DNA of 64,000 bases from Mesorhizobium xinjiangense. Lineage in GTDB: Bacteria; Pseudomonadota; Alphaproteobacteria; Rhizobiales; Rhizobiaceae. Both the position numbers and the translations under genes were made by a program. A model generated the notes under the pieces. It saw only the letters and a program-made list of their open reading frames with translations, was not told the origin of the DNA and did no database searches. This document shows, piece after piece, positions 27,266 through 36,410 of the stretch. Within the stretch, counting starts at the first letter, position 1. Each line of letters opens with the position of its first letter. The DNA is taken from NCBI RefSeq assembly GCF_009749525.1, contig NZ_WOAC01000016.1:62001-126000 (forward strand). The letters run 5' to 3'.

Positions 27266-28255
27266 TTACCCGCCGACGTGGGCGGCGGGTTCGGCTTCGA
27301 GTGCTTCGACCAGTCCGCTATAGGAAACGCATTCGACGTCCGCCTTCGTGCAGACGTCCGTGGCAAAGCGCTCCAGTGCGCGCCAATAGGCGCCGCCATT
27401 CATCAGCGTGAAATGGAAGCCGACCTGCAGCGGCCGGCGCTTGCCCGAATACTGCTTTTCGAACGCGGCGCGGAAGGCCCGGTAGGCGCGCTCCTCGAAC
27501 GCACCATCGCTATCGCTGCGTTCGACACCGCCCGAATGACGTACGAACAGATTGTAGTCCATGGCGATGATGCGCCGCCGGGCCGGGCCCTCTGCAATGA
27601 GTGGCAAGGCAAAATGCCATACGCCCGCCTTGCGGCGCGGCGTGTCAGGCCCACGCGAAACGGTGCTGGCGTCATAGGCAAAGCCCCTTGCGGCAAGCGC
27701 CTCGTAGAGTTGCGGGCTGGTCGACAGATAGGGCGCGCGAAAGCCCTTCGACATGCCGGCTGCGAGCGATTGCCAGCCTTCCGGTTCCGCTTCGATGCCG
27801 TTGTTGGCATAGGCGCCGGCGACGATCGCGCTGAACTGGTCGAACTCCTGCTCCCAGTCCTTCGCCGACCAGTCCTTGCCGTCGAAATGGCCGCAGCCAT
27901 GGCTGGCGATCTCGTGGCCTTCTCCATGAGCACCCAGGATTTGCTCGAGCCGTGCGGCGATTTCCTCGCGGGAAGAGGCGAAGCCGACATTGGACCGGCC
28001 GGCCGACTTGCGCGGCGGGTGGTAGAGGTCCCTGTTATCGCGCGTCAGCAAAAAGACGCAGGAGAGGAAATAGGTGAAATGGGCGCCGGTTTCCTGCGCC
28101 AGTGCGCGGCTGCGGCGCCACTGCGCGATGTCGTGCGCGCCGTCGAAAGAGATGACCACATATTGCGGCCTTTGCGCTTCGGTTTGGGCATTGGCGTGGC
28201 CCGCAAGGGCGAAGAGGCAGAGTGGCAGCAGCAGGCCGCGCAAGCATATCGGCAT
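27266..28255 (-). CDS. Secreted polysaccharide deacetylase-family protein
   Basis: A 329-residue protein with an N-terminal signal peptide ending at ANAQ. The NodB-type fold is suggested by QYVVISFDGAHD, whose Asp would be the base, and by EIASHGCGHFDGKDW (His-x3-His metal site). Later FRAPYLS and GFHFTLM are family strands. It may remove acetyl groups from a periplasmic or exported polysaccharide, but the substrate is unknown. The gene is convergent with bacA and ends 5 bp from it. Confidence is good for the fold and low for the role. Confidence 0.82.
   Translation of the reverse strand: MPICLRGLLLPLCLFALAGHANAQTEAQRPQYVVISFDGAHDIAQWRRSRALAQETGAHFTYFLSCVFLLTRDNRDLYHPPRKSAGRSNVGFASSREEIAARLEQILGAHGEGHEIASHGCGHFDGKDWSAKDWEQEFDQFSAIVAGAYANNGIEAEPEGWQSLAAGMSKGFRAPYLSTSPQLYEALAARGFAYDASTVSRGPDTPRRKAGVWHFALPLIAEGPARRRIIAMDYNLFVRHSGGVERSDSDGAFEERAYRAFRAAFEKQYSGKRRPLQVGFHFTLMNGGAYWRALERFATDVCTKADVECVSYSGLVEALEAEPAAHVGG
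27268..27290. terminator. Shared hairpin at the bacA/deacetylase convergent ends
   Basis: ACCCGCC (27268-27274) pairs with GGCGGGT (27284-27290). It lies at both stop codons and could act on both transcripts. No T-run. Confidence 0.45.
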
Positions 28256-28410
28256 GAAAGAAGGGTCCCTCTCGCAAAGCGCATCTGACTGCCCGCCGAT
28301 TATGGCAGCTCTTTGATTAGGTCCTGCTCAAGATTGATGGCGGACTGCCTGTTCCCAACATCAGCGCTTAAAGATAAGCTCGCGCCACCCACCTGACCGG
28401 AAGGCAAATC

Positions 28411-28986
28411 ATGCTCGTTCTCATCCTCGGACTGATCCTGTTTCTCGGCATTCATTCGGTGCGCATCTTCGCGCCCGAATGGGCCGGCGCGCGTGAAAAA
28501 TCCATGGGCGAGGGGCCCTGGAAGGGCACATATTCGCTTGTCTCGGCCATCGGCCTGGTGCTGATCATCTGGGGTTACTCGCTCGCCTGGCCGGTCGCAC
28601 CGGTGATCTACGAGCCGCCCGTATGGATGAAGCACCTGACGGCATTGCTGATGCTGTTCGCCTTCATCGCCATCATGGTCTATACCGTTCCGGCTGGCCG
28701 TCTGAAGCCGATGCTCAAGCATCCGATGCTGGTGGCGGTGAAGATCTGGGCGGTGGCCCACCTGCTTGCCAATGGCGATCTCGCTTCGATCCTGCTGTTC
28801 GGCAGCTTTCTGGTCTGGGCGGTGCTCGACCGCATTTCGGTCAAGCGGCGCGGTGCGGCGATCGCGGCAGCAGGCCCGGTGCGCAACGACCTCATCGCCG
28901 TTGCCGCCGCACTCGTGCTTTACGGGCTGTTCGTCTGGCGCCTGCATTTGTGGCTTTTCGGCGCGGTGCCGCTGCCGGTGGCCTGA
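28411..28986 (+). CDS. NnrU-family membrane protein
   Basis: A 191-residue protein with about six membrane segments. LILGLILFLGIHSVRIFAPE and RLKPMLKHPMLVAVKIWAVA with AHLLANGD are typical of NnrU, a family linked to nitric-oxide/nitrite respiration and related in topology to isoprenoid-cyclising membrane proteins. No denitrification gene is nearby, so its role here is open. ATG 28411 follows GGAAG. It is separated from the next gene by 116 bp. Confidence 0.85.
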   Translation: MLVLILGLILFLGIHSVRIFAPEWAGAREKSMGEGPWKGTYSLVSAIGLVLIIWGYSLAWPVAPVIYEPPVWMKHLTALLMLFAFIAIMVYTVPAGRLKPMLKHPMLVAVKIWAVAHLLANGDLASILLFGSFLVWAVLDRISVKRRGAAIAAAGPVRNDLIAVAAALVLYGLFVWRLHLWLFGAVPLPVA

Positions 28987-29102
28987 CGCGGGCAGGCGCC
29001 GGATAGGGGCATTTTCGCGCGGTCCCCTTCCATCAGCCGCAAATTCCGATAAAAGGCTCCCAAAATGCCGGTCATGCCTCCGGCGCCAATACGGGTTGGG
29101 TG

Positions 29103-29768
29103 ATGTCGGACGATAGTTTTATCCGCGAGGTCAATGAAGAGCTGCGCCAGGACCAGGCCAAGGCGCTGTGGCGCCGCTATGGCCCGATCGCCATCGTCAT
29201 CGCCGTTGCGGTGGTTCTCGCGACCGCCGGCTATGTGGGCTGGGACTACTGGGACCGCAGCCGCGCCAACAAGGCCGGAGACGCCTATTCGCAGGCCTTG
29301 ACGCTGGCCGGCCAAGGCAAGAACGACGAGGCGCTGGCCGCCCTGGAAGAGTTGGAGGCCGGGGGCTATGGCGCCTATCCGGTTCTGGCCCGCATGCGCG
29401 CGGCCACGCTTCAGGCCGCAAAGGGCGAGGCCGATGCCGCCATCACCGCGTTCGACGAGGTCGCCGCCGACACATCCGTGGCGCAGGCGATCCGCGACAT
29501 GGCGCGTCTGCGCGCCGGTCTCCTGCTTGTCGACCACGGCAGCTATGACGAGGTGTCGGCGCGCGTGGAGACGCTGGCCGCCGACACCAATCCGCTGCGC
29601 CATTCGGCGCGCGAGGCGCTTGGCCTGTCGGCCTGGAAGGAGAGCCGGTCCGCCGAGGCTCTCGAGCTTTTCCAGGAAATCGCAGACGATCCGCAGTCGC
29701 CGGCCAATCTGCGCCAGCGCGCCACTCTCATGTCCGAACTGATTCGCGGTTCGGGCGATGCGTCGTGA
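29103..29768 (+). CDS. YfgM-like tetratricopeptide membrane protein
   Basis: A 221-residue protein with a cytosolic N-terminus (DDSFIREVNEELRQDQAKAL), one membrane anchor at about residues 27-48, and helical repeats of TPR type behind it. This is the layout of YfgM/UPF0070 proteins, which attach to the SecYEG translocon and help periplasmic chaperones. It stands 9 bp before der; the same yfgM-(bamB)-der neighbourhood is common in proteobacteria, here without bamB. ATG 29103 is preceded by a GTG at 29100 in frame, so the start is uncertain by one codon. Confidence 0.85.
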   Translation: MSDDSFIREVNEELRQDQAKALWRRYGPIAIVIAVAVVLATAGYVGWDYWDRSRANKAGDAYSQALTLAGQGKNDEALAALEELEAGGYGAYPVLARMRAATLQAAKGEADAAITAFDEVAADTSVAQAIRDMARLRAGLLLVDHGSYDEVSARVETLAADTNPLRHSAREALGLSAWKESRSAEALELFQEIADDPQSPANLRQRATLMSELIRGSGDAS

Positions 29769-29777
29769 TGGACCGCG

Positions 29778-31205
29778 ATGAGCTTCACCGTTGCCATCGT
29801 CGGCCGCCCCAATGTCGGCAAGTCGACCCTTTTCAACCGGCTGGCCGGACGCCGCCTGGCGCTGATCGACGACACGCCGGGCGTGACGCGCGACCGCCGC
29901 AGGCATGACGCCAGGCTCTACGATCTGCGTTTCGACATCATCGACACGGCCGGCTTCGAGGACGCCGCCGCGGCGACGCTTCAGGGCCGCATGCGGATCC
30001 AGACCGAGCAGGCGATCGACGAAGCCGATCTGGTCCTGTTTCTTGTCGATGCCAAGAGCGGCCTGACGCCGAACGACCGCGCTTTCGCCGACATCGTGCG
30101 GCGCACCGGCAAGCCTGTCGTCGTGGTTGCCAACAAGGCCGAGGCGCGTGGCGCCGAGAGCGGCATGCTGGAAGCCTGGGAACTCGGGCTGGGCGAGCCG
30201 ATCCCGATCTCCGCCGAGCACGGCCAGGGCTTGCCGGACCTGCGCGAGGCAATCATCGCGGCGCTCGGCGAGGAGCGCGTGCTCGCTGATGAGGAGGCGG
30301 CCGAAGACGCCGCAAGCACGGCGCTGGTCGGCGAGGACGTTGCCGATCCGGATGCCGAAGCGCCGGCCTACGACCCCACCAAGCCGCTGCGCATCGCCGT
30401 CGTCGGGCGTCCGAATGCCGGCAAGTCGACATTGATCAACACGCTTGTCGGCGAGGAGCGCCTTTTGACGGGTCCCGAAGCCGGCATCACTCGCGATTCG
30501 ATCTCGGTCGACTGGACATGGCGTGAGCGCCAGTTCAAGCTGTTCGACACCGCCGGCATGCGCCGCAAGGCCAGGGTGCAGGAGAAGCTGGAAAAGCTGT
30601 CGGTGGCCGATGGGTTGCGGGCCATCCGCTTCGCCGAGGTCGTGATCATCGTGCTCGATGCGACGATCCCGTTCGAAAAGCAGGACCTGCAGATCGCCGA
30701 CCTGATCATCCGCGAGGGCAGGGCGCCGGTCATCGCCTTCAACAAGTGGGATTTGGTCGACAATCCGCAGGAGCAGCTCGCCGAATTGCACGAAAAGACC
30801 CAGCGGCTCCTGCCGCAGGTGCGCGGCCTGCGTGCCGTGCCGGTGTCGGCCGAGACCGGCCGTGGCCTCGACAAGCTGATGGAAGAGGTGGTCGCCATCC
30901 ATGAAGTCTGGAACCGGCGCGTCTCGACCGGCCGTCTCAATCGCTGGCTCGAAGGCGTGCTGGCGCATCATCCGCCGCCGGCGGTGGCGGGGCGGCGGCT
31001 GAAGATCAAATATCTCACCCAGGTCAAGGCGCGCCCGCCCGGTTTCGTCGTTTCCTGCTCGCGCCCCGATGCCATGCCGCAATCCTATGTGCGCTACCTG
31101 ATCAACGGCCTGCGCGAGAGCTTCGACATGCCCGGCGTGCCGATCCGCATCATGCTGCGCGCGCCCGACAATCCCTATGCCGGCCGCGCACGCAAGAAGA
31201 AGTAG
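29778..31205 (+). CDS. der: Ribosome biogenesis GTPase Der (EngA)
   Basis: A 475-residue protein with two tandem GTPase domains. The first P-loop is GRPNVGKST at residues 9-17, with [15 protein letters not shown] and NKAE; the second is GRPNAGKST with DTAGMRRKA and NKWD. A KH-like domain follows and the tail is basic (GRARKKK). Der acts in assembly of the 50S subunit. Length is normal for alphaproteobacteria, in which the linker between G domains is acidic ([20 protein letters not shown] here). It follows the YfgM-like gene by 9 bp, likely as one transcript. Confidence 0.97.
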   Translation: MSFTVAIVGRPNVGKSTLFNRLAGRRLALIDDTPGVTRDRRRHDARLYDLRFDIIDTAGFEDAAAATLQGRMRIQTEQAIDEADLVLFLVDAKSGLTPNDRAFADIVRRTGKPVVVVANKAEARGAESGMLEAWELGLGEPIPISAEHGQGLPDLREAIIAALGEERVLADEEAAEDAASTALVGEDVADPDAEAPAYDPTKPLRIAVVGRPNAGKSTLINTLVGEERLLTGPEAGITRDSISVDWTWRERQFKLFDTAGMRRKARVQEKLEKLSVADGLRAIRFAEVVIIVLDATIPFEKQDLQIADLIIREGRAPVIAFNKWDLVDNPQEQLAELHEKTQRLLPQVRGLRAVPVSAETGRGLDKLMEEVVAIHEVWNRRVSTGRLNRWLEGVLAHHPPPAVAGRRLKIKYLTQVKARPPGFVVSCSRPDAMPQSYVRYLINGLRESFDMPGVPIRIMLRAPDNPYAGRARKKK

Positions 31206-31316
31206 GCGGCCATCGGTGCCGGCCGGGCCCGATTTCCGTATCGTTAACGCTCCAGCAAGGTTAATGCACCACTGTCACTTTCCAGTTGTCTTGAGTGGCG
31301 TTCTGGAGAGTTCCCG

Positions 31317-32507
31317 GTGCATTTCAGCTTAGTGCTGCGGCGGCTGGCCGCCTCGGTTTGCAAGCGCGAATCCTTGCCGCCCCTGGTGATCGGATTGGGG
31401 CTCTGGATCGGCTTCCCGACGGTTTCTGCCTATCAGGATATGGTCAGCTTCGTTTCGGGCATGGAGGCGAACGGTCCGGCGCGCTGGAATGCCGTCGTCG
31501 AGAAATCCGTCGCCGGATCGGTCCACAAGGCCGAGATGAAGTTCCTCGATTCCACCGCGACGGGCTCCATTTCCGGCTCCGGCGTGCGAGCCGGCGGGCT
31601 CGGCGCGGTCGCCTTCGAGGGCAACAAGGCCGTCGTTCCAGACGTGCCGGACGAGGAGCGCATCAACCGCGAGGAAAAGCGCGGCCGCGTCGTCAATGTC
31701 GCGCCGGCCGCGCCGCCCAAATCCTTCAATGCCGGCTCGGTTTTCCAGCGCAGCAGCCTGCTGCGCCATCCGCTCCTCGACAATGAAGACGGGATCGTGA
31801 TGGCCTTCGACAAGCCGGCGATCGAGGGCAAGGAGGTGCAGATCGCCTCCGCCTTTCATATGCGCGAGGACCGCAAGGATCCGGGCGTGCCGACGATGCT
31901 GGCCAGCCTGGTGACCAATGACAAGGCCGACATTCTGGCCACCGCCTATGCGCCGGCCAAGCCGGATTACGCCAAGGCTTCGCCTTTCGCCTCCCTTTTG
32001 AAGGGCGAGGAGGACGCCAATGCCGGCCGCTTCGTGCCTCCGGTCGGTAAGGGCGATCACGACTGGATGGCGCAGCCCCTGCCGCCGGTGGTGTTTTCCA
32101 AGCCGGAGCAGAAATGCCTCGCCGCGGCGGTCTATTTCGAGGCCCGCAGCGAGCATCTGAAGGGCCAGGCCGCGGTTGCCCAGGTGGTGCTGAACCGCGT
32201 GCGCAATCCCGCCTATCCCAACACGATCTGCAAGGTGGTCTACCAGAACGACGACTGGCGCAATCGCTGCCAGTTCTCCTTCGCCTGCGACGGCATCCGC
32301 GACCGCATAGCCAGCCCGCGCCACTGGAAGGTCGCCCAGGAGATCGCCATGGCCGTCACGGCCGGCAAGATCTTCATCGATGATGTCGGCTCCTCCACCC
32401 ATTACCACGCCGTCTACGTGCGGCCGCGCTGGGCTCGCACGATGGAGAAGATGAAGAAGATCGGATTGCATGTCTTCTATCGCACCTATGGTGGGGGCTG
32501 GAGTTGA
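31317..32507 (+). CDS. SleB-type cell-wall hydrolase
   Basis: A 396-residue protein with an N-terminal membrane segment (LPPLVIGLGLWIGFPTVSAY), a long variable middle and a C-terminal SleB/hydrolase-2 domain. The domain begins EQKCLAAAVYFEARSE and continues GQAAVAQVVLNRVRNPAYPN, where the first Glu is the probable catalytic residue. It would cut peptidoglycan in the periplasm as a lytic enzyme. GTG 31317 follows GGAGAG. The gene stands alone; a 111-bp gap precedes it. Spores do not occur in these bacteria, so growth or division remodelling is likely. Confidence 0.87.
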   Translation: MHFSLVLRRLAASVCKRESLPPLVIGLGLWIGFPTVSAYQDMVSFVSGMEANGPARWNAVVEKSVAGSVHKAEMKFLDSTATGSISGSGVRAGGLGAVAFEGNKAVVPDVPDEERINREEKRGRVVNVAPAAPPKSFNAGSVFQRSSLLRHPLLDNEDGIVMAFDKPAIEGKEVQIASAFHMREDRKDPGVPTMLASLVTNDKADILATAYAPAKPDYAKASPFASLLKGEEDANAGRFVPPVGKGDHDWMAQPLPPVVFSKPEQKCLAAAVYFEARSEHLKGQAAVAQVVLNRVRNPAYPNTICKVVYQNDDWRNRCQFSFACDGIRDRIASPRHWKVAQEIAMAVTAGKIFIDDVGSSTHYHAVYVRPRWARTMEKMKKIGLHVFYRTYGGGWS

Positions 32508-32518
32508 CCGCATTGCAG

Positions 32519-32552
32519 CGCCGCGGCGGCGGGGATTCGCCGCTGCGCGGCG
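32519..32552 (+). terminator. Terminator-like hairpin after the SleB gene
   Basis: CGCCGCGGCGGCG pairs with CGCCGCTGCGCGGCG as a 13-bp stem with a 2-nt bulge, 11 bp after the stop codon. The loop is GGGATT. No T-run is visible. Confidence 0.5.
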
Positions 32553-32639
32553 AAGCGGCTTTGCGGACGTAGTGTCGCACCGCGATAAGGTGTTGAATTT
32601 CAATCATAAATGCTGGCATTCGAGGGCGCATTCTCTGGC

Positions 32640-32668
32640 TTGACTGGGGGGGGCGGCCTCACTATGGT
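32640..32668 (+). promoter_or_regulatory. Candidate sigma-70 promoter of the F0 ATP synthase operon
   Basis: TTGACT and TATGGT are separated by 17 bp, 62 bp before the atpI start. This is the best -35/-10 pair in the 222-bp gap after the SleB gene. Confidence 0.45.
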
Positions 32669-32729
32669 GCGCGCGACTTTGAGGCGGGCGGAGCGTTTCC
32701 GACCGTCCGGGCAGGAGTACGCGTGAGCC

Positions 32730-33146
32730 ATGGCGAAGGATCAGGGCGAGAGCGGACCGAAAGACCCGGGCGGCACGCGGCAGCGCGATGCCCGGCACGG
32801 TCTCGAAGATCGCTTGCACAAGCTTGATGCCGCCTTGGCGGCCAGGCGCGAATGCGACGCGGAGAGGGAAGCAGGTAACGGCAAAGGCGACAAGTCCGGC
32901 TACGGCCAGGCACTGAAGCTCTCGAGCGAGTTCATCGCGGGTGTAGTGGTCGGAGCGGGCTTGGGATGGGTCGTTGATCGTTTGGCCGGCACGTCGCCCT
33001 GGGGGCTGATCGTGCTGCTGCTGCTCGGTTTCGGCGCCGGCGTGCTCAATATATTGCGTTCGACAGGCCAGGTGGCCGAGTTCGGGCAGGGCGCCCCCAG
33101 GCGTGATGATGTAGGCGCCGCCAGGCGTGATGATGAAGAAGAATAG
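32730..33146 (+). CDS. atpI: ATP synthase accessory protein AtpI
   Basis: A 138-residue protein with a charged N-terminus (residues 1-55), two membrane helices (FIAGVVVGAGLGWVVDRLAG and WGLIVLLLLGFGAGVLNILR) and a short charged tail. This is the AtpI pattern; the protein aids assembly of the c-ring and Mg handling. It is the first gene of the F0 operon. The C-terminus is encoded by a 24-bp near-tandem repeat (33097-33135), giving two RRDD elements, a local duplication that should not harm function. Confidence 0.9.
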   Translation: MAKDQGESGPKDPGGTRQRDARHGLEDRLHKLDAALAARRECDAEREAGNGKGDKSGYGQALKLSSEFIAGVVVGAGLGWVVDRLAGTSPWGLIVLLLLGFGAGVLNILRSTGQVAEFGQGAPRRDDVGAARRDDEEE

Positions 33147-33212
33147 GCGCCGGGCTCTCGGCGCAGCGCAACAACAGATCGCCGGTTCGCCCGGCAAGAA
33201 CGGGGTTAGGCA

Positions 33213-33971
33213 GTGGCTGCTGACAAGGTCGATCCGATCCACCAGTTTCATATCAACAAGCTGATTCCGATCGAGATCGGCGGCTTTGACTTGTCGTTCA
33301 CCAATTCCGCCCTGTTCATGGTGGCCACGGTGATCGTCGCCTCCGCCTTCCTGGTTCTGACCACGTCGAGCCGCGGCCTGATTCCCTCGCGCCTGCAGTC
33401 GGTCTCGGAGATGTCCTACGAGTTCGTGGCCTCGATGCTGCGCGACGCGGCCGGCACGCAAGGCATGCGCTTCTTCCCGTTCGTCTTCTCGATCTTCATG
33501 TTCGTGCTGGTGGCCAATCTGCTCGGCATGTTCCCCTATTTCTTCACCGTTACCTCGCACATCATCGTCACCTTCGCGCTGGCGATGCTCGTCATCGGCA
33601 CGGTCGTCATCTATGGCTTCATGAAGCACGGTCTGGGCTTCCTTAAGCTCTTCGTGCCCTCTGGCGTGCCCGTCGTGCTGATGCCCTTGGTGGTTGCGAT
33701 CGAGGTCATCTCGTTTCTCTCGCGCCCGGTCAGCCTGTCGGTGCGACTGTTCGCCAACATGCTCGCCGGCCACATCACCCTGAAGGTGTTTGCCGGCTTC
33801 GTCGTTTCCCTGAGCGCCCTGGGGCTGACCGGCGTTGCCGGCGCCGTCCTGCCGCTGCTCATGGCCGTGGCGATCACGGCTCTCGAATTCCTCGTGGCTT
33901 TCCTCCAGGCATACGTCTTTGCGGTGCTGACCTGCATGTACCTCAACGACGCGATCCATCCGGGCCACTAG
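33213..33971 (+). CDS. atpB: F0F1 ATP synthase subunit a
   Basis: A 252-residue membrane protein starting with GTG 33213. [20 protein letters not shown] is the usual N-terminus in alphaproteobacteria. The proton-channel arginine sits in [18 protein letters not shown], and the last helices have [19 protein letters not shown]. Subunit a carries the half-channels next to the c-ring. It follows atpI by 66 bp and precedes atpE by 72 bp. Length and motifs are complete. Confidence 0.96.
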   Translation: MAADKVDPIHQFHINKLIPIEIGGFDLSFTNSALFMVATVIVASAFLVLTTSSRGLIPSRLQSVSEMSYEFVASMLRDAAGTQGMRFFPFVFSIFMFVLVANLLGMFPYFFTVTSHIIVTFALAMLVIGTVVIYGFMKHGLGFLKLFVPSGVPVVLMPLVVAIEVISFLSRPVSLSVRLFANMLAGHITLKVFAGFVVSLSALGLTGVAGAVLPLLMAVAITALEFLVAFLQAYVFAVLTCMYLNDAIHPGH

Positions 33972-34043
33972 GAAAATTGTCGCCGGCGGATTCCCGCCAG
34001 TAACCCGACCGCATCAAATTCAGATCCAAGAAGGAGCATCAAT

Positions 34044-34268
34044 ATGGAAGCGGAAGCAGCAAAGTACATCGGCGCCGGTATCGCGTGCCTCGGCATGGGT
34101 GGCGCGGGCATCGGCCTGGGCACCATCTTCGGCAACTATCTTTCCGGCGCGCTGCGCAATCCGTCTGCCGCTGACGGCCAGTTCGGCCGCCTGATCTTCG
34201 GCTTCGCGGTGACCGAGGCTCTGGGCATCTTCTCGCTGCTCATCGCCCTGCTCGCCCTGTTCGGCTGA
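34044..34268 (+). CDS. atpE: F0F1 ATP synthase subunit c
   Basis: A 74-residue hairpin of two membrane helices joined by the loop [11 protein letters not shown]. The ion-binding Glu58 stands in [14 protein letters not shown]; the absence of a polar Na-site pattern near it suggests proton use. The glycine-rich first helix [20 protein letters not shown] packs the ring. A GAAGGAG site precedes the ATG. It is the rotor subunit. Confidence 0.97.
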   Translation: MEAEAAKYIGAGIACLGMGGAGIGLGTIFGNYLSGALRNPSAADGQFGRLIFGFAVTEALGIFSLLIALLALFG

Positions 34269-34332
34269 TCCGGCAGAACGAGGCAGTCGCCGGCCGCTTC
34301 CAGGCGGCCGGCTGCAATATCGGGGTTAGCCA

Positions 34333-34929
34333 ATGTTCGTGACATATGCTTTCGCGCAGGAAAGCAATCATGCCGACGGCGAGTCGGCGGCGGAAGGCGT
34401 GACGCACACCGAGACCGGTGTGCCGCATGAGGGCGGCCATGAAGCCACCTTCCCGCCCTTTGATCCCGCGACCTATCCCTCCCAGATCCTCTGGCTGGCG
34501 GTCACCTTTGGGCTCTTCTATCTCTTCATGAAGCGGGTGGCGCTGCCGCGGATCAGCGGAACGCTGGAAATCCGGCGTGACCGCGTGGCCCAGGATCTGG
34601 ACCAGGCCGCGCGCATGAAGGAAGAGGCGGACGAGGCCATTGCAGCCTACGAGCAGGAATTGGCGCAGGCCCGCAACAAGGCCGGCGGCATCGGACAGGA
34701 GGCGCGCGATGCCGCCAAGGCCGAAGCCGACGCCGAACGTGCCGAGGTGGAGGGCAAGCTCGATGAGCAGCTCGCCAAGTCCGAGGCCAGGATCGGTGCC
34801 ATCAAGGCCGAGGCCATGAAGGACGTCGGCACGATCGCCGAGGACACGGCAGCGGCCATCGTTGAACAACTCGTCGGCAAGGCGACCAAGGCGGACATCG
34901 CCGCCGCGGTCAAATCCGTGTCGCAGTGA
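34333..34929 (+). CDS. atpF2: F0F1 ATP synthase subunit b'
   Basis: A 198-residue peripheral-stalk protein. The first 55 residues are variable and acidic, then one membrane helix ([20 protein letters not shown]), then a long heptad-like helix (to residue 190) rich in Ala, Glu and Lys. Alphaproteobacteria use a b/b' heterodimer, and this upstream copy with the longer N-terminus is b' (atpG in some schemes). It precedes atpF by 10 bp. Confidence 0.93.
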   Translation: MFVTYAFAQESNHADGESAAEGVTHTETGVPHEGGHEATFPPFDPATYPSQILWLAVTFGLFYLFMKRVALPRISGTLEIRRDRVAQDLDQAARMKEEADEAIAAYEQELAQARNKAGGIGQEARDAAKAEADAERAEVEGKLDEQLAKSEARIGAIKAEAMKDVGTIAEDTAAAIVEQLVGKATKADIAAAVKSVSQ

Positions 34930-34939
34930 GGAGGCGGTA

Positions 34940-35431
34940 ATGGACGCAACATCACTCGCCACGCTCTGGGCGACGGTCTCCCTGTTCCTGTTCCTGGGCC
35001 TGATCGTCTACCTCAAGGTGCCGGGCATGATCGCCAAGTCGCTGGACGCGCGGGCCGATCGTATCCGCAACGAGCTGGAAGAGGCGCGCAAGCTGCGCGA
35101 GGAAGCCCAGCAGGTGCTTGCCGAATATCAGCGCAAGCGCAAGGAAGCCGAGCAGGAGGCGCAGGAGATCGTCGCCGCTGCCAAGCGCGAGGCCGAGCTT
35201 CTCAAGTCGGAAGCCAAGGAGAAGACCGAGGAATATGTCGCCCGCCGCACGGCGCTGGCCGAGCAGAAGATCGCCCAGGCCGAACGCGAGGCCGTTAACG
35301 AGGTGCGCGGCAGCGCCGTCGACATCGCCGTCGAGGCCGCCCGCAGCCTGCTGGCCTCCAAGGTCGATTCGGGCACGGCCGGCACCTTGTTCAAGACGTC
35401 GCTGCAGGACGTGAAGTCGAAGCTGAACTGA
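34940..35431 (+). CDS. atpF: F0F1 ATP synthase subunit b
   Basis: A 163-residue protein: one N-terminal membrane helix (TLWATVSLFLFLGLIVYLKV), then PGMIAKSLDARADRIRNELE and a long coiled helix, which is the peripheral stalk. ATG 34940 follows a GAGGAGGCGG site. With b' it holds the F1 head to subunit a. The operon ends here with a clear intrinsic terminator; the F1 genes must be elsewhere, as usual in this order. Confidence 0.95.
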   Translation: MDATSLATLWATVSLFLFLGLIVYLKVPGMIAKSLDARADRIRNELEEARKLREEAQQVLAEYQRKRKEAEQEAQEIVAAAKREAELLKSEAKEKTEEYVARRTALAEQKIAQAEREAVNEVRGSAVDIAVEAARSLLASKVDSGTAGTLFKTSLQDVKSKLN

Positions 35432-35457
35432 TCGTCACTTCGATGGCGTATTCGAAG

Positions 35458-35482
35458 ATGCCGCCTCAGGGCGGCATTTTTC
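35458..35482 (+). terminator. Intrinsic terminator of the F0 operon
   Basis: ATGCCGCC and GGCGGCAT form an 8-bp stem around TCAG, followed by TTTT. It is 27 bp after the atpF stop and is the clearest Rho-independent terminator in the window. Confidence 0.88.
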
Positions 35483-35534
35483 GTTGGGCGGTATTCGGTG
35501 GCGATGCCGGGTTGTGCCGAGCGGGTGGAGCGGA

Positions 35535-36185
35535 TCAGGCCTTCAATGGCGCAAAAGACATGCGGTGAATGCGCGCCACCGCGCCGCCGCTTTCGATGGC
35601 CTCGAGGTGGCGTCGCGTCCCATAGCCCATATGTGCGCCGAAGCCGTAGTTCGGATGCACCGTGCAACACCGGCTCATCATGCGGTCGCGCGTTACCTTG
35701 GCGACGATGGAGGCCGCGGCGATCGACACCGAGCGGCTGTCGCCCTTGACCAAAGCCGTTGCCGGGCAGGCGAGACCGGGCGGCACGTCGCGCCCATCGA
35801 CAAGGGCGTGGCCCGGCGTGACCGAGAGCAGCGATGCGGCGCGTCGCATCGCCTCCAGGCTGGCACGCAGAATGTTGTGGTCATCGATGCCCGCGGCCGC
35901 CACGGAGGCGATCGCGATCGCGTGCGCCTGTTTCATGATGACATCGTAGAGTGCCTCTCGGCGTTTCGCCGTCAGTTTCTTGGAATCGTCCAGGCCCTCG
36001 GGGATCGATCCTTCGTCGAGGATGACGGCCGCCGCGACGACCGGACCGGCAAGCGGCCCGCGCCCGGCCTCGTCGAGGCCGCAGATCGGCCCTTCGCCGG
36101 CGGCGAGCCGTTTGCGCTCGATGGAGAAATCGGGCTTGGTGTCGAGATCGAACAGGGGCGGAGAATCGGAAGCCGGGCGAGTCAT
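35535..36185 (-). CDS. rnhB: Ribonuclease HII
   Basis: A 216-residue enzyme. The catalytic carboxylates are in [15 protein letters not shown] (Asp-Glu) and in [29 protein letters not shown] and [20 protein letters not shown] are also family hallmarks. It removes ribonucleotides from DNA:RNA hybrids and DNA. It is convergent with the atp operon. The 222-bp gap upstream contains two dyads and a dispersed repeat rather than a gene. Confidence 0.95.
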   Translation of the reverse strand: MTRPASDSPPLFDLDTKPDFSIERKRLAAGEGPICGLDEAGRGPLAGPVVAAAVILDEGSIPEGLDDSKKLTAKRREALYDVIMKQAHAIAIASVAAAGIDDHNILRASLEAMRRAASLLSVTPGHALVDGRDVPPGLACPATALVKGDSRSVSIAAASIVAKVTRDRMMSRCCTVHPNYGFGAHMGYGTRRHLEAIESGGAVARIHRMSFAPLKA

Positions 36186-36226
36186 GATGCGGCGATGCTC
36201 GCACCGGCTCCGATTCTCCGCAAGAG

Positions 36227-36258
36227 CTTCCCGGCCTGTAGGGCGGCAGGCCGGGAAG
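36227..36258. repeat. Perfect 12-bp inverted repeat upstream of rnhB
   Basis: CTTCCCGGCCTG and CAGGCCGGGAAG flank an 8-nt loop. A second dyad, GTTGGCGGGCCG with CGGCCCGCAAC, follows at about 36299-36325. They lie downstream of the radical SAM gene and may end its transcript. Confidence 0.5.
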
Positions 36259-36336
36259 AGGCCGTCGGCTCATGCGGGGAGAAAGCCGGACGGACCCGTT
36301 GGCGGGCCGGCAGAGCGGCCCGCAACCTTGCACTTG

Positions 36337-36410
36337 TACATGCTCCAACATATTGATCTGGCGCGCATATCTTTGCTTCAAACGTTTCCGTTTGAAGCGA
36401 ACGCGCGTTA
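36337..36410 (+). repeat. Dispersed two-hairpin repeat, copy A (partial)
   Basis: This copy carries the second half of the element seen upstream of glyQ and glyS: TACATGCTCC, then TATTGATCTGGCGCGCATAT, and hairpin CTTCAAAC/GTTTGAAG. The first hairpin is replaced by an unrelated G/C dyad. It ends at the stop codon of the radical SAM gene (TTA at 36408-36410). Confidence 0.85.

Noticed and set aside
28920..31082. A 720-codon - strand frame opposite der and the YfgM-like gene
   Set aside because: Antisense reading of two conserved genes; composition rich in Arg, His and Gln and no domain.
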